Assembly: GCA_000223315.2 (NCBI GenBank)
Contig: AFUS01000004.1
Coordinates: forward strand, 1 to 64,000
Reading direction: 5' to 3'
DNA length: 64,000 nucleotides
Origin: Parvimonas sp. oral taxon 393 str. F0440
GTDB lineage: Bacteria; Bacillota; Clostridia; Tissierellales; Peptoniphilaceae
The position numbers and the translations under genes are program-made. Position 1 is the first letter of the stretch; each line of letters opens with the position of its first letter. Below, one piece after another: positions 1 to 13,224 of the stretch. Below the pieces are notes generated by a model. That model saw nothing but the letters and a program-made list of their open reading frames with translations. It ran no database searches and had not been told where the DNA came from.

Positions 1-59
1 TTTATTATCTTTTGATAATTTTTTTAAATTTTTCAAAAATTTGTAAAAATACAATTTAT

Positions 60-215
60 TTTATAAACAGGATAACTTTTTTAAAAATGTGGATAACTTT
101 TTAAATTGTTTAAATATTTTTTAGAAAATACTATATAAATGTTTAAATTTCAATATTTCTAAAATTTTATTCACTGTGGATAAATATGTTGATAACTTTG
201 TATGGGGAGTAGTTT
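60..215. other. oriC: oriC, upstream DnaA-box cluster (incA-like)
   Basis: AT-rich stretch in front of dnaA. Two perfect reverse-orientation DnaA boxes, TGTGGATAA, lie at 88-96 and 175-183, and a one-mismatch box TGTTGATAA at 187-195; a weaker ACAGGATAA is near 67. The boxes also probably serve autoregulation of dnaA by DnaA. Together with the cluster between dnaA and dnaN this makes a bipartite origin as known from Bacillus subtilis. Confidence 0.85.
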
Positions 216-1629
216 ATGTTTGAGAATGAAATAATGGTTGACAGTTTATGGCTTGAAGTTTGTCATGAGTTGAAAGCAAAACTTGGGGAGAGCCGTTTCG
301 CAACATGGATTGAAGTTTTAAAGCCGATTTGTTATGAGAATCATAAGTTAATGGTTCTTTGCCAGTCAAATTATATTAAAACTTTTATAAATGGACATTT
401 TAAAGATTATATTGAAGAAGCTATAAATAATCAGCTTTTTCCTCTAATTCAGGAGAGAACGGAGCTTTTACCGGTTGTCGCTACTGATGAGATTTATTTG
501 GAAGCGATTAAAAATTCAGGAGGTCAAACTTCTTTCTTTTCAAAATCCGGTGAAAAGGCTACAAAAAAGGAAAATTAAAGAAAATTTCATCTTCAAGTAA
601 TTCTTTGGATTTTACAGAAAAATTTACTTTTGATAATTTTATAAAGGGTAAGAATAATGAATTTGCTATGGCTGCTGCCGAAGCTGTTGCCAAAAATCCT
701 GCAGGTACTTACAATCCTCTTTTCATTTATGGAAATTCAGGACTTGGAAAGACACATCTTATGAAGGCAATAGGTTATGAAATTCATAAGAATTTTGATT
801 GTAAGGTGTTGTATTTGAGTAGTGAGAAATTTACAATTGATTTGATTGACTCAATCAGGGATAAAAGTCAAAATTCTGAATCCGAATTTAGAAAAAATAT
901 AGAAATGTAGATGTTCTGCTTATAGATGATATTCAATTTATTGCTGGAAAGACTGCAACTCAAGAGGAATTTTTCCATACTTTTAATGAATTATACAGCA
1001 GAAATAAACAAATTATCATTTCATCAGATAGACCGCCAAAGGAGATTAAAAATCTTGAGGACAGACTTAAGAGCAGATTTAATATGGGTTTGACTGTTGA
1101 TATTCAACCACCTGATTTTGAAACTAGAATGGCTATTTTACAAGACAAGGTAAAGTTTGAGCCGATAACTCTTTCAAATGAAGTTTTGGAATTTATTGCA
1201 ATGAATATAAAGACAAATATTAGGGAGCTCGAAGGAGCTTTAATTAATGTTTTGGCTCATTATAAATTAAAACAGGATGCTCCGATGACAGTTGATTATG
1301 TAAAGGGAATTTTAGCCCAAAAACTTAATGAACTGAATAGAAGAGAATTGGATATAGATTTGATAAAGGAAACTGTAAGTAAGTATTTTAAAATAGAGGT
1401 TTCCGATTTAAGCTCAAAGAATAGAGCCAATTCAATTGCTTATCCTAGACAGGTTGCAATGTATCTTTGCAGAAATATGTTAGACTGTGCTTTGGGAAAT
1501 ATAGGTTCAGCTTTTGAAAAGGATCATACTACTATAATGCATGGAGTTAAAAAGATTGACGAAAAGATAAGAACAACGGAATCCGTAAAGCAGGATATAG
1601 AAAACATAAAGAAAATGTTGGAAGATTAG
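216..1629 (+). CDS. dnaA: Chromosomal replication initiator DnaA (two frameshifts, probably sequence errors)
   Basis: DnaA binds DnaA boxes, oligomerises with ATP and melts oriC. The N-terminal domain I is read from ATG 216 (GGGGAG 7 bases before). The Walker A motif GNSGLGKT, Walker B LLIDDIQF and the C-terminal box-binding signature with DHTTIMHG are all present, but in three successive frames. Adding one A to the six-A run at 563-568 and one to the six-A run at 892-897 restores a single protein of about 471 residues, a normal length. An essential gene with two breaks in A runs is best explained by base-calling loss; a real pseudogene is very unlikely. Confidence 0.95.
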
Positions 1630-1689
1630 TATTACAAAAATGTAATATTATTTTTAAAGAAATTTTTAGTTATTCAATTTATACTGTTT

Positions 1690-1900
1690 ATAAGCCTGTT
1701 GATAAGTTGTTGATAACTTTTTAGAATTTTTTATTGTTAATATGTTTATAAGTCTATGATTATTTTGTGATTTATACAGTAGTTATACAGTTGAGTAAAT
1801 GTTGAAGTTTGAACATTAAAAAGGGTTATTTGAGATATCCACAGCCCCTACTACTATTACTACTAAATTATATATTTTTTATATGTGAAAAAAAGGAGAA
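1690..1900. other. oriC: oriC, DnaA boxes, DnaA-trio and unwinding region
   Basis: Between dnaA and dnaN. Tandem reverse boxes TGTTGATAA at 1697-1705 and 1708-1716; weaker TTATACAGT sites at 1772-1780 and 1783-1791; a forward box ATATCCACA at 1835-1843. Directly after it come GCCC and six trinucleotides CTA CTA CTA TTA CTA CTA (1848-1865), then an A/T-only stretch. Box, short G/C segment, trinucleotide array and AT-rich DNA in this order is the basal unwinding arrangement (DnaA-trio) described for Bacillus subtilis, so strand opening is expected around 1866-1890. Confidence 0.88.
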
Positions 1901-1904
1901 AATA

Positions 1905-3010
1905 ATGGAAATAAAGATAATGCAAAATGAACTTTTGAGTTTGATAAATATATCTTTAAGAGCGATAAGTTTAAAAATAATACTTCAATATTAGAAGGAA
2001 TTTTATTTATCGCAAAAGATAATAGATTAACTTTGAAGTCAACCGATTTGGAACTTGCAATTGAAACTTCAACTGAATGTAAGGTTGAAAAAGAGGGAGA
2101 AGTTTTACTTAATGCTTCAATGATTTCCAATATAGTAAGAAAATTACCTAATGATGAAGTTTATATAAAAGTCGATAGAGAAAAAGTCTTTATTCAAAGT
2201 GAAAATGCAAAATTCAATATTATTGCAATGGATATTTATTCATATCCTGAATTTCCAACTTTTGAAAATAAAGTCGATTTTTATGTTCAAGAAAATTTGC
2301 TTAAAGTTGCGACTAAACAAACTATTTTTGCAACTGCAATAGATGATTATAGAATAGTTTTAAATGGTGTTGACGTTGAAATTGAAGATAAAAATGTAGA
2401 TTTTGTCGCACTTGACGGTCATAGAATTGCAAAGAGAAGTTTTAAGATAGAAGAAGATATTGAAAAGAAAGTTATAATTCCACCAAGAGCTTTAAATGAA
2501 ATTTCAAAAATTGTTCCTGAAGGAGCAGTTGTGGGAATTTCACTTGTAAGAGGTAGTGCAATTTTTACTTTTGAAAATACTATCTTTTCAACTAGAGTAA
2601 TTGATGGAGAATATTTGAATTACAAGGCTCTATTTTCTTATGAACACAAGACAAAGATTATTGTTTCAAGACGTGATTTAATAAATGCGATTGAAAGAGC
2701 GAATATTATCTATAAGGCGGAAAAGGGAGATTTAGTTACTTTTACAATAGATGATACCAGTATTTTAGTTGAGGGCTCATCTGAAATTGGAGATTTAAAA
2801 GATATTATCGACATCAAAAAAGAGGGAGATAATCTTAAAATTGCCTTTAATTCAAAATATGTATTAGATGGATTAAAGACAATAGAACAGGATTTTGTTG
2901 AAATTACATTTAACGGTAGAGCAGGTGCTTGTATAATAAGACCGGAAGATGAAAATATAGATTATACTTATTTAGTTTTACCTGTTTTATTGCAAGATTC
3001 TCAATACTAG
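1905..3010 (+). CDS. dnaN: DNA polymerase III sliding clamp, beta subunit (one frameshift)
   Basis: Ring-shaped processivity clamp loaded on DNA for PolC/DnaE. The start is ATG 1905, with AAGGAG seven bases upstream. The first 22 codons read MEIKIMQNELLSLINISLRA and then run into a stop; the remainder, starting around KNNTSILEG and continuing through STDLELAIE, is in another frame. One extra T in the run at 1970-1972 joins them into a 368-residue clamp of normal length ending VLPVLLQ. The neighbours dnaA and recF confirm the identity. The break is most likely a sequencing artefact. Confidence 0.93.
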
Positions 3011-3019
3011 GAGTTAAAA

Positions 3020-3244
3020 ATGGAAGAAATTATTATTGATACTGAATTTATAAAATTGGATTCATTGTTGAAATATGCATCAGTTGTTCAAACGGGAGCT
3101 GAAGCCAAATTATTTATCTCTGAAGGTTTAGTTTTAGTTGACGGAGAAGTTGAAACAAGACGCGGAAGAAAGATTTATGATGGAATGACTGTTAAATTAT
3201 TAGCTGACAATGAAGAAATAAGTTTAATTATTAAAAAGAGGTAG
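3020..3244 (+). CDS. S4-domain RNA-binding protein, YaaA type
   Basis: A 74-residue protein consisting almost only of an S4 RNA-binding fold, with the typical core FISEGLVLVDGEVETRRGRKIYDG. Small S4 proteins in the dnaN-recF gap are a conserved feature of Firmicutes (yaaA in B. subtilis) and are thought to act in ribosome assembly or RNA binding. It follows dnaN by nine bases and precedes recF by two, so the three are cotranscribed and probably translationally coupled. Confidence 0.85.
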   Translation: MEEIIIDTEFIKLDSLLKYASVVQTGAEAKLFISEGLVLVDGEVETRRGRKIYDGMTVKLLADNEEISLIIKKR

Positions 3245-3246
3245 AG

Positions 3247-6255
<3,009 letters not shown>

Positions 6256-6264
6256 GAGGAATAG

Positions 6265-8694
6265 ATGGCTGATATAGAAAATAAAATAAATGTTGTCGAT
6301 GTAGATATCGAAAAGGAAATGAAAAAGTCATACCTTGAATATGCCATGAGTGTTATTGTTGCAAGAGCTTTACCTGATGTTAGAGACGGTTTAAAGCCTG
6401 TTCATAGAAGAATTATTTATGCAATGCAAGGTCTTGGACTTTTACCGGACAAGCCTTATAAAAAATCTTCAAGACTTGTCGGGGAAGTAATGGGTAAGTA
6501 TCACCCTCATGGTGATTCTGCAATTTATGATGCGACAGTTAGACTTGCACAAGATTTCAACTTGCGTTATCCTCTTGTTGACGGTCAAGGTAACTTCGGT
6601 ACTATTGACGGAGACGGTGCTGCCGCTCCTCGTTATACAGAAGTTAGAATGCAAAAACTTGCTCTTGAAATGTTAAGAGATATAAATAAAGATACAGTTG
6701 ACTTCGCTCCAAACTATGATGAAAACGAAAAAGAACCGGTTGTTTTACCAAGTAAATTTCCAAATCTTTTGGTAAATGGTGCTGCTGGTATTGCAGTTGG
6801 TATGGCTACAAATATGCCACCACATAATTTAAACGAAGTAATTGATGCAACTTGCGAATATATCGACAATTTCGATATTTCCGTTGATGAACTTATGAAA
6901 TTTGTAAAAGGTCCTGACTTCCCGACTGGAGCAAATATTATGGGACTTGAAGGAATAAAGCAGGCTTATCATACAGGACGTGGAAAAATTACTGTAAGAG
7001 CAGTTGCGAATATTGAAGAACATAATAATAAAAATAGAATTATAGTTACAGAAATTCCATATCAAGTTAATAAAACTAATTTGATTATGAAGATTGTTGA
7101 GCTTATCAAAGATAAGAGAATTGAAGGAATTTCAGACTTAAGAGATGAAAGTAATATGAAAGGGATTAGAATTGTAATCGAATTAAAGAGAGATGCTAAT
7201 CCGAATATCATTTTAAATAATCTTTATAAACATACACAAATGCAAACTACTTTTGGGGTAATAAACCTTGCACTTGTAAATGGTGAGCCTAAAGTTTTAA
7301 ACTTAAAAGAATTAATCGGACATTATGTTGAACATCAAAGAGAAGTAATTACAAGACGTTGTAGATTTGAACTTAAAAAAGCTGAAGACAGAGCACATAT
7401 CGTTGAAGGACTTTTAAAAGCGATTGATCATATCGACGAAATAATTAAGATAATCAGAGCTTCTTACTCAGATGCACAAGAAAAACTTATGGAACGTTTC
7501 GGCTTTACTAAAATTCAAGCTGAAAGTATCCTTGAAATGCGTTTAAGAAGACTTCAAGGTCTTGAAAGAGAAAAATTACAAGATGAATATAACTCTTTGA
7601 TTAAAGAAATAGCAAGACTTAAAGAAATTTTAGGAAATGAAAGATTAATCTTAAATATAATCAAAGAAGAATTAATAGAAATTAAAGAAAAATTTGGCGA
7701 TGACAGAAGAACAGAAATAAAACCTAATTTTGATGAAATTGAAATTGAAGAGTTAATCAAAGAAGAAGATGTTGTAATAACTCTTACAAAACAAGGTTAC
7801 ATCAAGAGAATTCCTTCTGATACTTACAAAGTACAAAACAGAGGAGGAAAAGGTGTTGTCGCCCTTACTACAAAGGAAGACGACTATGTTGACAGTCTTT
7901 TCATCACTTCAACTCATAGCTTAATTTTATTCTTTACTAATAAGGGAAGAGTTTATAAATTAAAGGCTTATGAAATTCCTGAAGGAAAAAGACAAGCCAA
8001 AGGACAAAATATTATAAATCTTTTAGAATTAATGCATGGAGAAAAAGTAAATGCAGTAATTCCTGTAAAAGATGCTGAAGCTGATGAATACTTGATTATG
8101 GCTACAAAGAAAGGAACAATCAAGAGAACATCTGTTGAACTTTTCAAAGCAATTAGAAAAGTTGGAATGAAAGCAATCAATTTAGTTGAAGATGACGAAC
8201 TAATCCAAGTTAGAGTTGCAACTGTTGAAGACTCTGCTATTCTGGTTACAAGAAAAGGACTTGCAATTAAATTTGCACTTTCAGATATTAGAGAAATCGG
8301 AAGAACTGGTCAAGGTGTAAGAGGAATTAAACTTGATAAAGACGATGAAGTGGTTTCAATGAATCTTGACTCTGAAGGAAAACACCTTCTTGTAGTTTCC
8401 GAATTCGGTTTTGGAAAGAGAACTCTAACTTCAAACTACAAAGTACAAAACAGAGGTGGAAAAGGTGTTAAAACTTATAAAGTAACTGATAAAACCGGTT
8501 TTGTAGTTTCATCAAAAATAGTAAATCCAAATGATGAAATTATCGTTCTTTCACAAAGTGGAGGAATCATAAGACTTCTTGTTAAGGACATACCTGTAAA
8601 AGGTAGAGATACACAAGGTGTTATAATCAAGGACGTAAATAAAGAAGAGGATAAAATCGTTGCAGTTGCAAAATATGTAAATGATGTTGAATAA
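6265..8694 (+). CDS. gyrA: DNA gyrase subunit A
   Basis: Breakage-reunion subunit of gyrase, 809 residues. The catalytic tyrosine is Y124 in AAPRYTEV. The quinolone-determining region reads [11 protein letters not shown] with Ser85 and Asp89 (E. coli Ser83/Asp87), the susceptible-type residues. The C-terminal wrapping domain carries a GyrA-box-like QNRGGKG in the first blade and a second QNRGGKG later, which supports gyrase rather than topoisomerase IV. It continues the gyrB operon and runs on into the STAS gene nine bases downstream. Confidence 0.98.
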   Translation: MADIENKINVVDVDIEKEMKKSYLEYAMSVIVARALPDVRDGLKPVHRRIIYAMQGLGLLPDKPYKKSSRLVGEVMGKYHPHGDSAIYDATVRLAQDFNLRYPLVDGQGNFGTIDGDGAAAPRYTEVRMQKLALEMLRDINKDTVDFAPNYDENEKEPVVLPSKFPNLLVNGAAGIAVGMATNMPPHNLNEVIDATCEYIDNFDISVDELMKFVKGPDFPTGANIMGLEGIKQAYHTGRGKITVRAVANIEEHNNKNRIIVTEIPYQVNKTNLIMKIVELIKDKRIEGISDLRDESNMKGIRIVIELKRDANPNIILNNLYKHTQMQTTFGVINLALVNGEPKVLNLKELIGHYVEHQREVITRRCRFELKKAEDRAHIVEGLLKAIDHIDEIIKIIRASYSDAQEKLMERFGFTKIQAESILEMRLRRLQGLEREKLQDEYNSLIKEIARLKEILGNERLILNIIKEELIEIKEKFGDDRRTEIKPNFDEIEIEELIKEEDVVITLTKQGYIKRIPSDTYKVQNRGGKGVVALTTKEDDYVDSLFITSTHSLILFFTNKGRVYKLKAYEIPEGKRQAKGQNIINLLELMHGEKVNAVIPVKDAEADEYLIMATKKGTIKRTSVELFKAIRKVGMKAINLVEDDELIQVRVATVEDSAILVTRKGLAIKFALSDIREIGRTGQGVRGIKLDKDDEVVSMNLDSEGKHLLVVSEFGFGKRTLTSNYKVQNRGGKGVKTYKVTDKTGFVVSSKIVNPNDEIIVLSQSGGIIRLLVKDIPVKGRDTQGVIIKDVNKEEDKIVAVAKYVNDVE

Positions 8695-8703
8695 GGAGAT
8701 GCT

Positions 8704-9009
8704 ATGGAATTAAAAGTTGATTTAAGACAAGAGGGGGATAAACTTTTTGTCGATTTACAAGGCGATTTGGATATAAATTCCAATAAAGAATTTAAAGAAA
8801 AAGTTAATTCCGTTAAAGGAGTAAAAAACATAACAGTAAATTGTGAAAATCTTTCATATATTGATTCAACAGGACTTGGTGCTTTTATAAGTATCTATAA
8901 AAATATAAAAGAAAAGGGAGAAAAACTTGTTATAACAGGCTTAAAACCTCATATCAAGAAAATTTTTCTCATAACCGATTTGGATAAAGTTTTTGAAATA
9001 GAGGGGTAA
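8704..9009 (+). CDS. STAS-domain anti-sigma factor antagonist (SpoIIAA/RsbV family)
   Basis: A 101-residue single STAS domain. The phosphorylatable serine is Ser55 in YIDSTGLGAF, the canonical site for the partner anti-sigma kinase. In SpoIIAA/RsbV systems the dephosphorylated antagonist binds the anti-sigma factor and frees the sigma factor. It sits right behind gyrA and is followed after two bases by an RsbW/SpoIIAB-like gene and then a sigma factor, so the order matches spoIIA or the rsbV-rsbW-sigB core. Which of the two it belongs to cannot be told from this window. Confidence 0.9.
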   Translation: MELKVDLRQEGDKLFVDLQGDLDINSNKEFKEKVNSVKGVKNITVNCENLSYIDSTGLGAFISIYKNIKEKGEKLVITGLKPHIKKIFLITDLDKVFEIEG

Positions 9010-9011
9010 TT

Positions 9012-9358
9012 ATGGATAAAATATTTGTTAAATTTCCTTCAGAAAAAAAATATATTTCAACAGTAAGACTTTCAATCTCTTCCATAGCGAATACAATCTC
9101 TATGGATATTGAAAATATCGAAGATTTAAAGGTTTCAATTTCTGAAGTTTTGAATTTATTTGTGGATGAAAGTGAATTTTTGAAATCAGTATGGATGTTT
9201 TTGAAGATAAAATTGAAATTGAAGTCATCCCTGATATTTCTCTTTTGGGAATTCAAGAAAAAGAAGAAAATAAATTTGCTTTATTAATTTTGGAAAATTT
9301 AGTCGATAAAATAGAATTTAAGGAAAAAAGTGTACTTTTAATTAAAAACAAAGGATAA
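9012..9358 (+). CDS. Anti-sigma factor, RsbW/SpoIIAB-like, short and divergent (one frameshift)
   Basis: About 115 residues after correcting one T in the five-T run 9177-9181. It begins with the family's FPSEKKYISTVRLSISSIA region and ends with ALLILENLVDKIEF, like the C-terminal helix of RsbW. The Bergerat ATP site is weak: the N-box region reads ISEVLNLFVDES instead of SEACTNAVxHAY, and no DxGxG is visible, so it is shorter than the usual 140 or so residues. It may bind the sigma factor without working as a kinase. Assigned mainly by its place between the antagonist and sigma genes. Confidence 0.75.
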
Positions 9359-9362
9359 AAAA

Positions 9363-10126
9363 ATGAAAAAGGCATATAGCAAACCGGACTCAGAACAGAT
9401 AAAGGCTCTGTTTAGAGAATATTTTGAAAAACCCACACCGGAACTTCGAGATAAATTAATTGAAAAAATCTATATATGGCTGAAATTTTAGCTAAAAAAT
9501 ATGTAAATCGTGGAATAGATTACGACGATTTATTCCAAGTTGCAAGTCTTGGCTTAATCTATGCTATAGATAGATATGATATCTCAAAAGGCTTTGAATT
9601 TTCAAGTTTCGCTATGCCGACTATCGTTGGAGAAATAAAGAGATATTTCAGAGATAAAGGTTGGGTAATTCGAGTTCCAAGAAGAATACAGGAGAACTCT
9701 AAAAAAGTTAATAATGCAAAATATCATTTAACACAAGAGCTTGGAAGAACTCCAACAATTAAAGATATTGCCGACTATGTAGAACTTTCAGAAGAAGAAG
9801 TGTTGGAAATTATGGAAGCTAGTAAAGTTTACACACCTCAATCCTTAGATCAAAGTTTTGAAAATTCTGATAGTGAAGACAAAGACACAAACTTAATTGA
9901 TATTGTTGGAGAAGATGATAAAGAATTTGACTTTATCGACAATCAAGACTTTATCAGAAAAACTTTAGACAAATTAACCGAAGTTGAAAAACAGATAATA
10001 CTTGGAAGATATTTTGAACAAAAAACACAAGTTGCCCTTGCAAAAGAGCTAAACATTTCACAGATGACAGTAAGTCGTCTCGAAAAAAAAGCCCTTGCAA
10101 AATTTAGAGAAGAATTAAATATGTAA
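9363..10126 (+). CDS. RNA polymerase sigma factor, SigB/SigF/SigG family (one frameshift)
   Basis: Alternative sigma-70 factor. Region 2 shows DYDDLFQVASLGLIYAIDRYD followed by FSSFAMPTIVGEIKRYFRDKGW, the hallmark of the stress/sporulation sigma group; region 4 ends in an HTH with LNISQMTVSRLEKKAL. The start is ATG 9363 with AAAGGA upstream, and one A is missing in the run 9463-9468; corrected length is about 254 residues. It is the last gene of the gyrase operon extension and is presumably held by the anti-sigma gene next to it. A strong terminator follows. Confidence 0.92.
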
Positions 10127-10138
10127 ATTTAGGAGAAA

Positions 10139-10165
10139 AATCAACGGAAATCCGTTGATTTTTTT
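10139..10165 (+). terminator. Rho-independent terminator after the sigma factor gene
   Basis: Ten-base perfect stem AATCAACGGA / TCCGTTGATT (10139-10160) followed by a T tract. It ends the gyrB-gyrA-STAS-sigma transcript. The same 22-base hairpin occurs at 15210-15231. Confidence 0.9.
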
Positions 10166-10196
10166 GTGTGAAGAGGATATATAAATTTAATTATGA

Positions 10197-10345
10197 TGTA
10201 TCTACGATACATTCACTTATTCTTGTAAACAAGAATAAGTATGAGATCTCTACAGTCGATTGTACTCAAATCAAAGATTTGAACAATCTTTGCGTCAGAC
10301 CTACTATTGCTTGTAAACAAGCAATAGTATTTCTGATAGAAATAT
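10197..10345. repeat. Mosaic palindromic intergenic repeat, island 1
   Basis: A module with nested palindromes: TGTATCtacGATACA, then ACTTATTCTTG / CAAGAATAAGT, then GAGATCTC, a segment with CAAATCaaaGATTTG, GTCAGACC and ACTATTGCTTG / CAAGCAATAGT, ending TTTCTGATAGAAAT. The same modules recur in seven further islands. No coding sense. Confidence 0.85.
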
Positions 10346-10697
10346 GATTTGAATCATTGATTCTATTAAAAAAATATAATGATAAATCTATTTTTTATTA
10401 AATATAAAATTATAGCTTAGAAATTAACATATTTTAAGGGATAATGAGTTATTTATATTGGTTTTTTTGATTTAATATTATTTTAAGAATTTGTTATTGT
10501 CAAGAAAATAATTATTTTCTTAGAATTTATTATGATTAGTCTATTGTTAGTGTTCTAATTTTTTATTTTTAACAAATGATTATAGTATAATTACTTGAAA
10601 TTAAATAATTACTATGTTATTATCAAATTTAATAGGAAGTTATTTTATTATAAGAAAATTCAAAAGTTACTTTAAAAATATTTTAGTGGGGAATGTT
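10346..10697. other. AT-rich intergenic region without recognised gene
   Basis: About 350 bases of A/T-rich DNA between repeat island 1 and the ABC transporter. I see no ORF with a ribosome site. A TATAAT-like hexamer at about 10586 probably belongs to the promoter of the downstream ABC operon, but no good -35 partner is visible. Confidence 0.4.
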
Positions 10698-11630
10698 ATG
10701 ATAGAAGTAAAAGATTTAACGAAAGATTATCATATTAGAAAGGGATTGTTTAAACCTTTTAATATTGTGAATGCAGTAAAAGGAGTTTCCTTTTCTATTA
10801 ATCAGGGAGAAAAAATAGGACTTATCGGATTAAACGGTGCAGGAAAGAGTACATTAATGAAAATGATGTCCGGAGTATTAAAGCCTACAAGTGGAAGAAT
10901 AAGGGTTAATGGGTTTATACCATATAAAAGAGAGAATAATTTTTTGAAAAGTATAGGAGTTGTTATGGGGCAAAAATCAATTTTGCTTTATGATATACCT
11001 GTTAAAGATTCTTTAAAATATTATAAGGAAGTCTATGGAATTGATGATAAAACTTTTAAAGAAAGACTTAGTTATTATGATGAAATTTTAAATTTAAAGG
11101 AATTATACGAAACTCCTGTTCGTAAATTGTCATTTGGACAAAGAATGAGATGTGAACTTTGTGCATCACTATTACATAATCCCAAAGTTATATTTTTGGA
11201 TGAGCCTACAATAGGTCTGGATATAGTTGTTAAGAATGAAATACTATCATTTTTAGATTATCTTAATAAAAATTCAAATACTACAATTTGTTTAACAACA
11301 CATAATATTGATGAAATTGAAAAATTATGTAGTAGATTGATAATTGTAGATAAAGGACAAATCGTATTTGACGGAGATAAAAGATTATTTAATAATGTTA
11401 AATCTGATAAAATTATTAGATTTAAAAATGAGAATAATATTTCAGTAGAGTATTTGGAAAGTATTTCAAAAAAAGTGATTTATGGAGATGAAATTGAGCT
11501 TGTTGTTCTTGCAGATAGAGTAAATGAAATTGTATCATTTTTGGTTAAAAACTCAGTTTCAGATATAAATATTTTTGATGAGTCTTTAGAAGATTTGTTG
11601 ATTAAATTTTATGGGGAGAATAAAAGATGA
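10698..11630 (+). CDS. ABC transporter ATP-binding protein (ABC-2 exporter)
   Basis: Energy-coupling subunit of an exporter with the two membrane proteins that follow. Walker A is GLNGAGKSTLMKM, the signature is LSFGQRMRCEL, Walker B is VIFLDEPTIGLD, the switch is TTHNIDE. I take ATG 10698, six bases after GTGGGG, instead of an in-frame ATG 84 bases upstream that has no ribosome site; this gives 310 residues. The C-terminal extension and the pairing with two hydrophobic permeases resemble the COG4586/COG4587/COG3694 exporters. Substrate unknown. It overlaps the next gene by four bases. Confidence 0.85.
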   Translation: MIEVKDLTKDYHIRKGLFKPFNIVNAVKGVSFSINQGEKIGLIGLNGAGKSTLMKMMSGVLKPTSGRIRVNGFIPYKRENNFLKSIGVVMGQKSILLYDIPVKDSLKYYKEVYGIDDKTFKERLSYYDEILNLKELYETPVRKLSFGQRMRCELCASLLHNPKVIFLDEPTIGLDIVVKNEILSFLDYLNKNSNTTICLTTHNIDEIEKLCSRLIIVDKGQIVFDGDKRLFNNVKSDKIIRFKNENNISVEYLESISKKVIYGDEIELVVLADRVNEIVSFLVKNSVSDINIFDESLEDLLIKFYGENKR

Positions 11631-12405
11631 GAAAATTAATTTTAATTTCACTTAAAAACTCTCTAAAATTGGTTACTATCTATCCAATTCATACTGTTAT
11701 GACTTTTATATATGCTCTACTTAATATTGTTTTAAATTTAGTCTTTTGGTTGGTTTTAAGCAGTAACTTTGGAGAAATAGGTCTTTATGGAATAAAAGAA
11801 ATTATGGTTTTAAATATGTTTGCTTTACTTGCAGATTCATTAGGTGGATTTTTCTTTGGGTATAGAGATTTACCATATTGTATAAATGATGGAAGCTATG
11901 ATAAATATCTTATACTTCCAAGAAGAGATATTTTTTTGTTTTTAATTGAAAATACTCCAATAGTATATATGATACAACAATTTTTTATGTTTGTTATTGG
12001 CTTTTGTGTTGTAATTTTTGCTTATGAAATAAGTTTTAGTATATTTAATTTTTAATGGCCATTATTTTTTTAGCCATTGGAGTTTTGATACTTAATTTAT
12101 TTTATGGAAGTCTTACAATGTTATCTTTCTTAATTGATAGATTTGAGGGATTTCGTGAGTTGATTTTCAGTTTAAATATTACAAAAAATTATCCTTTGAC
12201 AATTTTTCCAAAATTTGTTCAAATAATTTTAACTTATGTTATACCAATGTCTTTAATTTCTTATTATCCTACAATGTGTTTCTTTGGAAGGACAGATAAT
12301 TTTAAATTTTTGGTTTTTGAAATTGTTATTTTAATAATTTTTGCCTTGTTATACGAATTTATACATAAGAAAGCTATATTAAAATATACATCAAATGGAG
12401 GCTAA
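11627..12405 (+). CDS. ABC-2 type permease, first subunit (one frameshift)
   Basis: Hydrophobic protein with about six membrane spans, the likely first half of the export channel. The reading frame stops at TTT TAA after residue 142 and resumes one base off; one extra T in the five-T run 12049-12053 reads IFNFLMAIIFLAIG without a break and gives about 259 residues, matching the size of the second permease. The internal ATG at 12055 is therefore not a separate gene start. It overlaps the ATPase end and the next permease start. Confidence 0.8.
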
Positions 12406-13189
12406 AATGAAAAAATATTTGGTTTTGATAAGTTTAGAATTAAAGAAGATGAAAGAATATTTTCTAAATGTAATTATGATGATTTCAACGCTTCCCGTTC
12501 AAATAATGATTTATATTTTTATGATTTATTGGCTAAATGAATATCAAAAATTGGGAGAATTTAAGTTTTCGTTTTTTATAATGTATTACATTTCAATTTT
12601 GATATTAAAATCAATTATGATGCCTGCCGGAACAGTATGTTATTATGTGTATGAAGATATAAGAAGTGGTGATTTGGATAGATACTTATTACTTCCCATT
12701 TCATATATTAAGAAAAAATATTTTGAGAATTTTGCAAATTTTATTATTTCATTTCCACTTGGATTTTTAATAATAATGATAGCAAATTTATTCTTGCAAA
12801 CAGGTGAAAAATTAATATTTTTAAACATAATTTACTTTTTTATCTCCGCATTGCTAGGATTTACAATTTTATTTTTCATATTTGAAATAGTTGGAATTCT
12901 ATCCTTTTGGTTTGAGAATACTTTAAGTCTTAGGGATATAGTATGGATAGTAATACAGATTTTTAGTGGTGAGATGATTCCGTTATTTTTATTAACTGAG
13001 AAATTTCAATTTTTAAATTATTTACCAATAAGTTACATATATTATTATCCGGTAATGATTTTACAAGGAAAGTCCGGAGATATTTTATATGTATTTTTAA
13101 TGCAAATTATTTGGATAGCAGTTTTATTTAGCATTGCAAATTTTGCTTTCAAAATTGGAGTAAATAAATATGAATCACAAGGTGGTTAA
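12395..13189 (+). CDS. ABC-2 type permease, second subunit
   Basis: A 264-residue membrane protein with about six predicted spans. It overlaps the end of the first permease by eleven bases and may actually begin at the inner ATG four codons in (12407). Together with the ATPase and the first permease it forms a heterodimeric-permease ABC exporter of the DUF990 kind. Some relatives export viologens or lipids, but nothing here fixes the substrate. No terminator is obvious; repeat island 2 begins about 35 bases downstream. Confidence 0.8.
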   Translation: MEAKMKKYLVLISLELKKMKEYFLNVIMMISTLPVQIMIYIFMIYWLNEYQKLGEFKFSFFIMYYISILILKSIMMPAGTVCYYVYEDIRSGDLDRYLLLPISYIKKKYFENFANFIISFPLGFLIIMIANLFLQTGEKLIFLNIIYFFISALLGFTILFFIFEIVGILSFWFENTLSLRDIVWIVIQIFSGEMIPLFLLTEKFQFLNYLPISYIYYYPVMILQGKSGDILYVFLMQIIWIAVLFSIANFAFKIGVNKYESQGG

Positions 13190-13224
13190 AATTTAATAAC
13201 AGCCTTATGATTACAATTGTTATG

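Noticed and set aside
216-1629. dnaA as a pseudogene or programmed-frameshift gene
   Set aside because: Both breaks are single-base losses in A runs and the same error type is found in many other genes; DnaA is essential.
12055-12405. Separate short permease gene starting at ATG 12055
   Set aside because: Continuous with the preceding ORF after one T in a five-T run; no ribosome site of its own.
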